Below are positions 24,585-33,851 of a stretch of DNA of 64,000 nt, piece by piece. A model generated the notes under the pieces. That model ran no database searches. It saw only the letters and a list, made by a program, of their open reading frames with translations, and was not told the DNA's origin. The DNA is from Couchioplanes caeruleus (GTDB lineage: Bacteria; Actinomycetota; Actinomycetes; Mycobacteriales; Micromonosporaceae), in NCBI RefSeq assembly GCF_023499255.1, contig NZ_CP092183.1:6692501-6756500 (forward strand), read 5' to 3'. Position numbers and translations under genes: made by a program. Position 1 is the first letter of the stretch. The number at the start of each line of letters is the position of its first letter.

Positions 24585-25253
24585 ATGTCGGACGGAAAGC
24601 TCAAGCTCGTCGAGACCTGCGCTCTGCTGATCATGATGCGTGAGGCACAGGAGATCTCCAACGCGGACCTCAAGAATCTGCGTGGCCTTGAGCTCAAGCG
24701 CGAGAATCGCGAAAACCTGCGGAAGCTGGGCCTCATCGAGGTCCGCGAGGAAAAGCGGCGTATTCATCTCAACCTCAGCGACAAAGCTTGGAATCGCGAC
24801 GTGCTCGACGTGATCGGCACCGAGGCTCCGGCCCGCTCCGGTTACCAGGGAGCCGCCATCTATGCGCAGGTGGCGGCGTTGCGACAATTCCTCGACGCTT
24901 CCGGGATGGCCCTCTCGGAATACTTCACACAGCCCGGTGAGGCGCAGCGCGAGCCGGGGCAGGAACCAGTCGCGCAGCGGCGCATCCACGCCCTCGACGA
25001 GATCGTGGCGCTGATCCGCAAGGCGTATGACGGTCTCGCCCAGCGGCCCGGCGACGCGGTCAAGCTCGTGCGGCTGCGCTCCGAACTGCCGGGCATCGAG
25101 CGGGCGCAGGTGGACGAAGCACTCATCGCCCTCAACACCGAGGCAGGCGTCCGCGTCTTCGCCGAGGCCAACCAGAAGACCCTGACCGACGCCGACCGGG
25201 CCGCCGCGGTGAGCATCGGCAACCAGGACAAGCATCTCCTCGCCATCGGATGA
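24585..25253 (+). CDS. Putative two-winged-helix partner of a dual-ATPase protein
   Basis: 222 residues from ATG 24585 with GAGGAG seven bases upstream. The N-terminal part (KLVETCALLIMMREAQEIS, then KRENRENLRKLGLIEVREEKRRI) has the helix-helix-wing pattern of a winged-helix domain (about 5-70). The C-terminal part (about 145-222: LDEIVALIRKAYDGLA, IERAQVDEALIALN and DADRAAAVSIGNQDKHLLAIG) looks like a second, more degenerate one. Its stop overlaps the ATG of the ATPase gene (ATGA 25250-25253), which implies fixed stoichiometry and a physical complex. It may deliver the ATPase to DNA or act as its regulator. No named family is assigned. Confidence 0.7.
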   Translation: MSDGKLKLVETCALLIMMREAQEISNADLKNLRGLELKRENRENLRKLGLIEVREEKRRIHLNLSDKAWNRDVLDVIGTEAPARSGYQGAAIYAQVAALRQFLDASGMALSEYFTQPGEAQREPGQEPVAQRRIHALDEIVALIRKAYDGLAQRPGDAVKLVRLRSELPGIERAQVDEALIALNTEAGVRVFAEANQKTLTDADRAAAVSIGNQDKHLLAIG

Positions 25254-28200
25254 TCACCGACGACGAGCGGCGGGCCTTGTCCGCGCTCCGCTTCAACTGG
25301 GCGCCGACCGCGGACGACGTCTGGCGGCCGCCGCCGTTCCACGTCCCGGGCCTGCACCGGACCGCGCTCGACATGGTGCTGGACGGCTTCGCCGAGGCTC
25401 GCGACCAGGACGACTCCAGCCCGGTCGGCGTCGCGCTGCTCGGGGAGCGCGGCACGGGGAAAACCCATCTGCTCGGCGCCGTACGGGAAGAGGTCCAGAA
25501 CCGGGGCGGCTACTTCTTCCTGATCAGCCTCCTCGACGCGAGCGCGTTCTGGCGCAGCGCAGCCCTGTCCATGGTGGAAGGCCTCACCCGGCAGCCGGCG
25601 GACGGAGACAGTCAACTGGTGCTCTTCCTGCGTCGCCTCGCCGACCGGGCAGGCGCGCCACGAGGCGTCCGGCGGGCGGTCATCGGCGAAACCACACTGA
25701 GCCGGGGCACCCTGGACGCCTTCATCGACCTGCTGCGCAAGACCGACCGGCAGGTCGGTGTCGAGGCGCAGGACACCGCCCGCGCGTTGGTGCTCCACGC
25801 TGCCGACGACGCCCACGCCCAGGACATCGGCCACGACTTCCTGTGCTCCAACGACGAGGAAGAAGCCGGGGATCGCGCGAGCTGGGGCATGCGACGCGGG
25901 CGCCGCTCCGCACAGGAGGTCGTCCGGGACGTCTCCCGCCTGCTCGCTCTCACCGGCCCTGCAGTCGTCGCCGTTGACCAGATCGACCCGCTGGTGTTCC
26001 AGACCGCGCAGTCCAGTGACCCCAGCGTCCAGTCGGCCTGGACGGGATCGCTGCTGCTCGAGCACATTGCCGGCGGTCTGATGTCCCTCCGGGAGACGAC
26101 CCGGCGCACGCTGTCCGTGGTCAGTTGCCTGCCGACGGTCTGGGAGCTCGTCAAGACCAAGGCGACCAACACGGTCCAGGACCGCTTCCGGGAAGCGGTG
26201 GACCTGAAGCTCATCCCGACGCCGGAGATCGGCCGGGAGCTGGTGAGCAAGCGGTTCACCGCCAAGTTCGAGACCGTCGGCTTCACGCCGCCGCACGACA
26301 CGTGGCCGGTCGCGCCCGAGGCGTTCGTGGAGGCCGTTCAATTCACGCCCCGCGAGCTGCTGCGCACCGTAGACAATCACGTACGGGAATGTTTGAGCAC
26401 CGACGAAGTGCACGAGCTGGAGCACCTCTTGAAAGGGCTCCCGACCGCTCCGGTCGGCCCGGCCGAGCGGGTCGTCGTGGCGCCCGGCGATCTGGCGCTC
26501 TTCGACACCCGGTACGCCGAGCTCGTCGAGCGGGCGCAACCCGGCCCGGCCCTGGATCCAGCGACCGAGGACGACGTCGTCCCGGCCCTGCTGCAGGCCG
26601 GCCTGGAGGCATGGATCGGGGAACGGGCGGAACCGGAGGGCACCTTCGGTGTCGACCCCGGCCCGGGCACCAAGCCGCCCCTGCACGCTCGCCTGCGGCG
26701 CAGCCTGGACGAGGCTACCGAGGACGAGGCGCACTGGGCGTTCCGGGCGATCGGTGCCACCCACCACATCGCGGTGCTGAACCGCATCCGTAACGCGCAG
26801 ACCGCCGCAGGCCTCGTCGAGGGCCAGACGAGGCGGCGACTGTTCCTCCTGCGCAACGCCGAATGGTCGAAGGGAGCCCGGACACGAGAGGTGATCAAAG
26901 CCCTGGAGTCGGCCGGCGGTCGTCGCATCGGATTTCCCGAGACGGACGTCGCGCAGCTCATGGCTCTGCGCGTCCTCATCGAGGAGTACGGCTACGACAA
27001 GCTGCGCCCGTGGTTCCAGGACCGCCGCCCCACCTCATCCATCACGGTCCTGGGAGAGGCGCTCGGCGCGCCACCGACCGAGGCGGCCGCCACCGAGACC
27101 GCCACCGCGCCGGCACCCGCGCCGGCACCCGACCTGAATGCCGGTGGGGACGACCGGATCTTCCTGGGCTCCGCGTTCGACGATGGGCATCCGGTCACCG
27201 TCGAGCTTGCGGCGCTCCGCAAGCACACCGCCATCTTCGCGGGGTCCGGGTCCGGCAAGACCGTCCTCATCCGCCGGCTGGTCGAGGAGTGCGCCCTGCG
27301 CGGCGTGTCGGCGATCGTGCTCGACCCGAACAACGACCTCTCGCGCCTCGGCGACCCCTGGCCCGACCCGCCACCGGGATGGCGGGAGGCGGACACCGCT
27401 CGCTCGGCGGAATACCTGCGGAACACCGACGTCGTGGTGTGGACGCCCCGCCGGGAGAGCGGCCGGCCCCTCAGTTTCCAACCGCTGCCGGACTTCGCCG
27501 GAATGCTCGACGATCCCGACGTGTTCGCCGCGGGCATCGACTCCGCGGTCGCCGCCCTCGCACCGCGCGCCAAGGTGGACGGATCCGCAGGCAGAGCGCT
27601 GCTCGGCCAGGCGGTCCTGCGGGAGGCGCTGATCGGATACGCCCGTACGGGGGCCAGCGACCTGCCCGGGTTCATCGGCCTGCTCAGCGACCTCCCGGAC
27701 GGCGTGAGCCAGATCGACGACGCCCCGAAGATCGCCGCCGGCCTGGCTCAGCTGCTCATGGCCACCACCGTGAACGACCCGCTGTTCGGCGGCCGTGGCG
27801 CACCGACCGATCCGGGCCTGTTGCTGACCCCTGCGGCCGGCTTTCGGGCCCGGGTCTCGGTGGTCAACTTCGTCGGCCTCACGGACGACGCCCAGCGACA
27901 GAGCTTCGTCAACCAGCTACAGCTGGCGCTCTTCGCCTGGATCAAGCGGAACCCGGCCGGTGACCGCCCGCTCGGCAGCCTGTTCGTCATGGACGAGGCA
28001 CAGACCCTCGCCCCGTCGGGAGCGATGACTGCCTGCACCCACAGCACCCTGGTGCTGGCTTCGCAGGCTCGTAAGTACGGCCTGGGACTCGTCTTCGCCA
28101 CCCAGGCCCCCAAGGGCCTGCACAACCGCATCCCCGGCAACGCCGCGACGCAGTTCTTCGGGCTGCTCAACCACCCGACCCAGATCGCTACGGCGCGTGA

Positions 28201-28378
28201 GCTCGCCCGCGCCAAGGGCAGCGATGTCTCCGACATCGCCCGCCTGAAGGTCGGTCAGTTCTACGCGGCGATCGAGGGCGGCGAGTTCGTCAAGATGCAG
28301 GCACCGTGGTCGCTGTCCCACCACCCGCAGAGCCCTCCCACCACGGAAGAGGTCCTGGAACGCGCCCGGGCCGGGTGA
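25250..28378 (+). CDS. Dual P-loop ATPase: N-terminal AAA/ORC-like domain plus C-terminal HerA/DUF87-like motor
   Basis: 1042 residues. The first ATPase (about 55-400) has Walker A GERGTGKT (65-72) and a Walker B-like VVAVDQIDPL (about 237-247), in the style of ORC/CDC6- or BREX BrxC/BrxD-type NTPases. A linker with Ala/Pro repeats (TATAPAPAPAPD) leads to a second domain: Walker A AGSGSGKT (about 664-671), LDPNNDLSRLGDPW, Walker B LFVMDEAQTL (about 911-920), the FATQAPKGLHNRI sensor region and LKVGQFYAAIEGG. This resembles HerA/VirB4-like DNA-pumping ATPases. Two motors in one chain, coupled to a winged-helix partner, suggest a DNA-translocating complex, probably anti-phage or anti-plasmid. 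Confidence 0.85.
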   Translation: MITDDERRALSALRFNWAPTADDVWRPPPFHVPGLHRTALDMVLDGFAEARDQDDSSPVGVALLGERGTGKTHLLGAVREEVQNRGGYFFLISLLDASAFWRSAALSMVEGLTRQPADGDSQLVLFLRRLADRAGAPRGVRRAVIGETTLSRGTLDAFIDLLRKTDRQVGVEAQDTARALVLHAADDAHAQDIGHDFLCSNDEEEAGDRASWGMRRGRRSAQEVVRDVSRLLALTGPAVVAVDQIDPLVFQTAQSSDPSVQSAWTGSLLLEHIAGGLMSLRETTRRTLSVVSCLPTVWELVKTKATNTVQDRFREAVDLKLIPTPEIGRELVSKRFTAKFETVGFTPPHDTWPVAPEAFVEAVQFTPRELLRTVDNHVRECLSTDEVHELEHLLKGLPTAPVGPAERVVVAPGDLALFDTRYAELVERAQPGPALDPATEDDVVPALLQAGLEAWIGERAEPEGTFGVDPGPGTKPPLHARLRRSLDEATEDEAHWAFRAIGATHHIAVLNRIRNAQTAAGLVEGQTRRRLFLLRNAEWSKGARTREVIKALESAGGRRIGFPETDVAQLMALRVLIEEYGYDKLRPWFQDRRPTSSITVLGEALGAPPTEAAATETATAPAPAPAPDLNAGGDDRIFLGSAFDDGHPVTVELAALRKHTAIFAGSGSGKTVLIRRLVEECALRGVSAIVLDPNNDLSRLGDPWPDPPPGWREADTARSAEYLRNTDVVVWTPRRESGRPLSFQPLPDFAGMLDDPDVFAAGIDSAVAALAPRAKVDGSAGRALLGQAVLREALIGYARTGASDLPGFIGLLSDLPDGVSQIDDAPKIAAGLAQLLMATTVNDPLFGGRGAPTDPGLLLTPAAGFRARVSVVNFVGLTDDAQRQSFVNQLQLALFAWIKRNPAGDRPLGSLFVMDEAQTLAPSGAMTACTHSTLVLASQARKYGLGLVFATQAPKGLHNRIPGNAATQFFGLLNHPTQIATARELARAKGSDVSDIARLKVGQFYAAIEGGEFVKMQAPWSLSHHPQSPPTTEEVLERARAG

Positions 28379-28414
28379 CCCGACGGCGCCGCCCACCGAA
28401 GTGCCCGGATCGCC

Positions 28415-28420
28415 TAGGAT
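28415..28420 (+). promoter_or_regulatory. -10 box TAGGAT of a probable leaderless transcript
   Basis: TAGGAT ends seven bases before the ATG at 28428, the usual distance for transcription starting at the start codon itself. No ribosome-binding site is present between them, which supports a leaderless mRNA for the MoxR/DUF58 operon. Confidence 0.6.
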
Positions 28421-28427
28421 CGCCGCC

Positions 28428-29252
28428 ATGCCTGCGCAGCCGGACCTGCCGCTGCGTCCCATGACGCTCGGTGAGCTGCTGGACGCCGCCATGACGCTGC
28501 TGCGTGCGCGGGCGCTGCCGCTGCTGGTCACCGCCGGCGTGCTGGCCGTGCTGGAGCAGGCCGCGCTGATGCCGCTGCGGGAGCTGGCGTCGGCCAGTCC
28601 GCCGGTGTACGGGCCGGCGAAGGGCAGCTTCGGCCTGTGGTGGCTGGTCGTGGCCACCGGGTTCGCCGCCGAGGCGTTCATCATCTGCGTGCTCGGGGCG
28701 CTGGCCGCCGCGGCCGCCGGGCCTGCGCTGCTGGGGCGTCCGCTGGCGAACCGGGCCCTGTGGCGCCGGGCGCGGCCGGTACTGACGCTGCCGGCTGCGA
28801 TCGTGTTCGCCGGGTTGTGCGGGGTGGCCGCGTTCGGCGGGTTCGTCGGGTGGCTCCTCGCGTACGGGATGTTCGGCCTGGTCGGGGCCGTTCTGGTGAT
28901 CGACCGGACGGGCAGCTTCGGGCGGGCGGCGCGGCTCGCGGCGCGCAACGGGATGCGGGGCGCGTGGACGCGGCTGGCGGCGTACCTGACGTGGTTCGCC
29001 GTGCGGATCGTGCTGGGTGCCGGGTGGGTGGCCGTCTTCGCGATCGTCTCCGGCGACCGGCCGGGCTGGCTGACCTGGCTGACCCCGCTGGCGTGGGCGT
29101 TCGCCAACACGATCGCGTACGCCGCGCTGGGCTGCGTCGACGCCGTGCTGCTGCTGGAGACGCGGATCCGCACCGAGGGGCTGGACATCGCGATCAGCCG
29201 GGCCCGCAGCCGGGGCGAGGACGACGCCGCACCCCTGGTGTACGCGCCGTGA
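28428..29252 (+). CDS. Multi-pass membrane protein, first gene of the MoxR/DUF58 operon
   Basis: 274 residues, ATG 28428. It starts with the soluble segment LRPMTLGELLDAAMTLLRAR, common to actinobacterial glycerophosphoryl-diester-phosphodiesterase-like or YciC-type membrane proteins. About six hydrophobic helices follow, with Ala/Gly/Leu-rich segments at roughly 33-50, 68-100, 122-155, 185-205 and 220-245. A conserved-looking DRTGSFGRAARLAARNGMRGAW loop lies between helices four and five. The C-terminus is charged. It has no recognised catalytic residues. Its stop overlaps the next GTG (GTGA). Confidence 0.75.
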   Translation: MPAQPDLPLRPMTLGELLDAAMTLLRARALPLLVTAGVLAVLEQAALMPLRELASASPPVYGPAKGSFGLWWLVVATGFAAEAFIICVLGALAAAAAGPALLGRPLANRALWRRARPVLTLPAAIVFAGLCGVAAFGGFVGWLLAYGMFGLVGAVLVIDRTGSFGRAARLAARNGMRGAWTRLAAYLTWFAVRIVLGAGWVAVFAIVSGDRPGWLTWLTPLAWAFANTIAYAALGCVDAVLLLETRIRTEGLDIAISRARSRGEDDAAPLVYAP

Positions 29253-29830
29253 CCCGGGTGTGGGACGAGTTCGCCGCTGCGGTCTTCGACGTGGTTCCGC
29301 CGTCCCTTCTGCTGTTCCTGCTGCTCGTGGCCGCGGGGATCACCGGCGCGCTCTGGTACTGGTACCCGGCGTGGGTGCCGCGGCGGATGCCGCGCTGGCG
29401 GCTGCGCAGGCCGCGCTGGCGGCTGCCGCGGTGGCGCCGCCGCAAGAAGGCACCGAAGCCCGCGCGACCGGCGAAGGCGGCGGTCGACCCGGAGTTCCGG
29501 CCCAGTGTCGTGCTGGCCGACGGCACGCTGCTCGCCGACCGGCTGGCCGCCGAGGGGCGCTACGCCGAGGCGATCCGGCAGCGGCTGCGCGACGTGGTCG
29601 GCGACCTCACCGCCGCCGGGGTGGTCTCGCCGCTGCCCGGCACGACCGCCGCGGAGGTCGCGGCGACGGCAGCCGCGCAGCGCCCGTCGGTGGCGGCACC
29701 GCTGGGCGGCGCGACCGAGCTGTTCTCCGACATCTGGTACGGCGACCGCCCCGCGCACCGTGCCCTCGACGACCACATGCGCGCTCTGACCGGTGAGGTC
29801 CGCGCCCGGATGAAGAGCGGTACGCCGTGA
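29249..29830 (+). CDS. DUF4129 domain protein
   Basis: 193 residues from GTG 29249, overlapping the stop of the preceding gene. One membrane helix (LLLFLLLVAAGITGALWYWY, about 18-40) is followed by a very basic Trp/Arg/Pro linker (MPRWRLRRPRWRLPRWRRRKK). The DUF4129 core follows: ADRLAAEGRYAEAIRQRLRDVVGDL, then TTAAEVAATAA and a GATELFSDIWYGDRPA motif. DUF4129 proteins sit with MoxR and DUF58 in a conserved actinobacterial membrane cluster and may act in envelope remodelling. The GTGA overlap with the next gene implies co-translation. Confidence 0.88.
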   Translation: MTRVWDEFAAAVFDVVPPSLLLFLLLVAAGITGALWYWYPAWVPRRMPRWRLRRPRWRLPRWRRRKKAPKPARPAKAAVDPEFRPSVVLADGTLLADRLAAEGRYAEAIRQRLRDVVGDLTAAGVVSPLPGTTAAEVAATAAAQRPSVAAPLGGATELFSDIWYGDRPAHRALDDHMRALTGEVRARMKSGTP

Positions 29831-31154
29831 GGAACCGCCGCTGGCTGCGTTTCGCCCTGCCGTTCGCGGTGGTGGCCGGCCTGGCCACCACGACCGGGAT
29901 CGCGCACGCCGTGCAGCAGCCCGACCCGACCGACGCCGCGTTCCTCTCCCCCACCAGCGACGACGGCGAGGGCGCCCGGCTGCTCGCCGACGAGCTCACC
30001 CGCCGGGGGATCCGTGTCGACGTGCGGACCAGCACCGAGGACGTGCTGGCCGCGGTGGCCGCGAACGGCTCGGCGACCGTCTTCGTGGCCGCCCCCGAGC
30101 TGGTTCATCCGGCGTACCTGGACCGGCTGGTCCGGCTGCCGGCCGGGGTGCGCGTCGTGCTGGTCGCACCGCGGAAGGGCCAGCTGGATTCCGCCGGGCT
30201 CGACGTTCCCGTCGCCGGTCCGCGGTGGACCGCCGCCGCGCCGCAGCCGGGCTGCTCGGCGCCGTTCTCCTCGGCGGGCGCCGCGGCCACGCTGCGGTGG
30301 CGCTACGACGGGGGCGCGTACGACGCGGTGCAGTGCTTCGAGGACGGGGTCGCGGAGTTCCAGGTGAGCGGCCTCGCCGACGTGACGCTGGTCGGGGCCG
30401 TGGACCCGTTCCGCAACGACCGGGCCGACGAGCACGCCAACCACGCGTTCGCGACGGCCCTGCTGAGCCGCAACGACCGGGTGCTCTGGCTGGACCTGCA
30501 CGAGCGGGAGCGGCCGCCGCGCACGCAACCCACGCAGGACCCGTACGAGCAGGACGACCCGGAGTGGACCGACGGCGGCGCCGACGGCGACGGCACGGGC
30601 AGCGACCAGGACGGCGAGCCGCGGGACCCGTCGACCGGGCAGCCGCGGGACGGCGAGGGGCAGACCGGCGGGGGCGGCACCGCGCTCACCGACAGCCCGC
30701 TGGCGCGCGCATTCCCGCCCGCGGTGTGGGCCACGCTCGCCCTGCTCGTCGCGGCGGCGATCGCGCTGGCACTGGCGTCCGCCCGGCGGCTGGGCGCCCC
30801 GGTCGCCGAGCCGCTGCCGGTACGGGTACGGGCCGCGGAGACCGTACGCGGGCTGGGCGGCCTCTACCGGCGGGCCGGCGCGCGCAGCACGTCGCTGGCC
30901 ACCGTACGGTCGGCGGCGCTGGCCCGCCTGGCCGAGCATTACGACCTGCCCGCGGACACGCCGGCGGACGATCTCGCCGAGCGGGTCGCGGCGGACACCG
31001 GCCACCCGGTGGACGATGTGCGGCACGTCCTCGCCGGCAGCGTCGAGGACAGCGACGGCGAACTGGTCCGCGCGGCGACGGCCGTGCAGACCCTGGTCCG
31101 GTACGTGACCGGGCAGCAGAACTGGCGACAGGCACCGGACGAGGGGAATCTGAC

Positions 31155-31158
<4 letters not shown>
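29827..31158 (+). CDS. DUF4350 domain protein
   Basis: 443 residues from GTG 29827. The first helix (RFALPFAVVAGLATTTGIA) anchors an outside domain of about 250 residues containing SDDGEGARLLADELTRRGIRVDV, the signature opening of DUF4350, and two Cys (PQPGCSAPF and DAVQCFEDG). An acidic, Gly-rich linker (about 240-285) precedes a second helix near 297-318 (VWATLALLVAAAIALALA) and a cytoplasmic C-terminal domain. Members are always found with MoxR and DUF58 partners; a role as substrate-binding or gating subunit is inferred. GTGA overlaps exist on both sides. Confidence 0.87.
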
Positions 31159-32129
<971 letters not shown>

Positions 32130-32136
32130 GCCGGCC

Positions 32137-33456
32137 GTGGTCACCAGGCGCTTCGCGCTGCTGCTGGCGCTGGGCGTGCCGCTGCCCGCGCTGCTGCCCT
32201 CGCCCTGGCTGCTGACGGCGGTCGTGCTGGCGATCGCCGGCGGCGCGGCGCTGCTCGACGCCCTGGTCGCGGCCCCGCTGACGGCGGTGACGCTGCGCCG
32301 CGAGGGGGACGAGACGGTCTGGCTCGGCGGTACGGCGACCACGACCCTGACCGTCGCCAACACCTCGCGGCGGCCGCTGTGGCTGCGCCTGCGGGACCGC
32401 TGGGTGCCGTCGGCGGGCGCGGACGGCACCGAGCACCGGATGAACCTGCTCGCCGGTCAGGAGCACCGGATCACCACCACGCTCACCCCGACCCGGCATG
32501 GTGACCGGCCCGCGGTCCGAGTGACGCTGCGCTCGTACGGGCCGCTCGGGCTCGCGTACCGGCAGCGGCCGCAGAAGTGGAACGAGGCGGTGACCCCGCC
32601 GTGGACGCTGCGCGTGCTGCCGCGCTTCCCGTCGCGGCGGCTGCTGCCGGAGAAGCTGGCGAAGCTGCGCGTCTTCGACGGGGCGGTGGTGACCCGCGGG
32701 CGCGGCCAGGGCACCGAGTTCGACGTGCTGCGCGAGTACGTGATCGGCGACGACGTCCGCTCGATCGACTGGCGGGCGTCGGCGCGTACGCACGACGTCA
32801 TGGTCCGCACGTGGCGCCCGGAGCGCGACCGCCGCGTGGTGTGCGTGCTGGACACCGGCCGTACGTCCGCCGCCCGCATCGGCGACGAGCCCCGCCTGGA
32901 CGCCGCGATCGACGCCGCGCTGCTGCTCGCCGTGCTGGCCGCCAAGGCCGACGACCGCGTCGACCTGCTCGCCCTGGACACGGCGGTACGCGCCAAGGTG
33001 GAGGGCGGCGGCCACCGGACGAAGCTCCCCCGGCTGATCAGCTCGCTGGCCTCGCTGGAGCCGGCCCTCGTGGAGACCGACTTCGGCCTGGCCGCGGGCG
33101 AGCTGCTGCGCCGCGACCACAAGCGGGCGCTCGTCGTGATCTTCTCGGCGCTGGACGCGGCCCCCATCATCGAGGGCCTCCTGCCGATCCTGCGCCGCCT
33201 GACCACCCGGCACCGGGTGGTGCTGGCCAGCGTCCGCGACCCGGAGACCGCCCGGCTCGCCCACCTGCCGGAGTCCGGCGCGACCGCCGAGGACGTCCAC
33301 CTGGCGGCGGCCGCGCAGCTCGCGCTGGCGGAACGTGAGCGGGTCAAGGCGCTGCTGGAGCAGCAGGGCGTGATCGTGGTCGACGAGCCGCGGGAGAGCT
33401 TCGCCTCGAAGGTCTCCGACGTCTACCTGGTCCTGAAGGCCGCCGGCCGCCTCTGA
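32137..33456 (+). CDS. DUF58 domain protein (vWA-like partner of MoxR)
   Basis: 439 residues from GTG 32137, seven bases after the moxR-type stop. Two N-terminal membrane helices (about 5-45) are followed by a beta-rich segment. The DUF58 motif follows: RGRGQGTEFDVLREYVIGDDVRSIDWRASART, with the conserved RxYxxGDxxRxIxW pattern. A von Willebrand A-like fold comes next (VVCVLDTGRTSAA with a partly kept DxGxS metal site, and VVIFSALDAAPI). The protein stays on the cytoplasmic side by topology and is the expected client of the MoxR ATPase. Confidence 0.93.
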   Translation: MVTRRFALLLALGVPLPALLPSPWLLTAVVLAIAGGAALLDALVAAPLTAVTLRREGDETVWLGGTATTTLTVANTSRRPLWLRLRDRWVPSAGADGTEHRMNLLAGQEHRITTTLTPTRHGDRPAVRVTLRSYGPLGLAYRQRPQKWNEAVTPPWTLRVLPRFPSRRLLPEKLAKLRVFDGAVVTRGRGQGTEFDVLREYVIGDDVRSIDWRASARTHDVMVRTWRPERDRRVVCVLDTGRTSAARIGDEPRLDAAIDAALLLAVLAAKADDRVDLLALDTAVRAKVEGGGHRTKLPRLISSLASLEPALVETDFGLAAGELLRRDHKRALVVIFSALDAAPIIEGLLPILRRLTTRHRVVLASVRDPETARLAHLPESGATAEDVHLAAAAQLALAERERVKALLEQQGVIVVDEPRESFASKVSDVYLVLKAAGRL

Positions 33457-33468
33457 CCCCCGTTCCGC

Positions 33469-33490
33469 TTCTACAGTTGTTATAGTAGAA
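33469..33490 (+). promoter_or_regulatory. GntR operator and -10 box (TTCTAC-N10-GTAGAA)
   Basis: TTCTAC (33469-33474) and GTAGAA (33485-33490) form an inverted repeat that encloses the -10 box TATAGT (33481-33486). The GntR-family gene starts 12 bases after the -10 box, so the transcript is almost leaderless and the repressor would block its own promoter. Confidence 0.7.
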
Positions 33491-33497
33491 TGCAAAC

Positions 33498-33851
33498 ATG
33501 TTGTTCCGGGTGGACGTGGCAGCGGCCGAACCCCTGGCGGATCAGATCGCCGCTCAGGTGCGCGGCGGGGTCGTGCGCGGTGAGCTCGTGGCGGGCGAGC
33601 GGCTTCCGTCCGCCCGGGAGCTCGCCGACGTGCTCGACGTCAACCTGCACACCGTCCTGCGGGCGTACGCGAAGCTGCGCGACGAGAACCTGATCGAGTT
33701 GCGCCGCGGCCGGGGCGCGGTGGTCCGCGACGATGCCGACGCCACCCGGCTGCGGCTGGTGGAGCTGGCCCGCCGGTTCGTCGACGAGGCACGCCGGCAG
33801 GGCCTGCAGGAGGCAGAGATGATCGCGATCGTGAAGGAGGCCCAGTCGTGA
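33498..33851 (+). CDS. GntR-family regulator (YtrA subfamily)
   Basis: 117 residues, ATG 33498. The winged-helix domain fills residues 10-75: PLADQIAAQVRGGVVRGELVAGERLPSARELADVLDVNLHTVLRAY and LRDENLIELRRGRGAVV. The short C-terminal part is a helical dimerisation segment without the large effector domain of other GntR groups, as in YtrA-type regulators. These usually control an adjacent membrane-protein gene. The downstream DUF1648 gene overlaps by GTGA and is the obvious target. A matching inverted repeat overlaps its promoter. Confidence 0.92.
   Translation: MLFRVDVAAAEPLADQIAAQVRGGVVRGELVAGERLPSARELADVLDVNLHTVLRAYAKLRDENLIELRRGRGAVVRDDADATRLRLVELARRFVDEARRQGLQEAEMIAIVKEAQS

Noticed and set aside
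19987..28378. Prophage or integrative element
   Set aside because: No integrase, excisionase, tRNA junction or direct repeats at the ends; only accessory gene content supports mobility.
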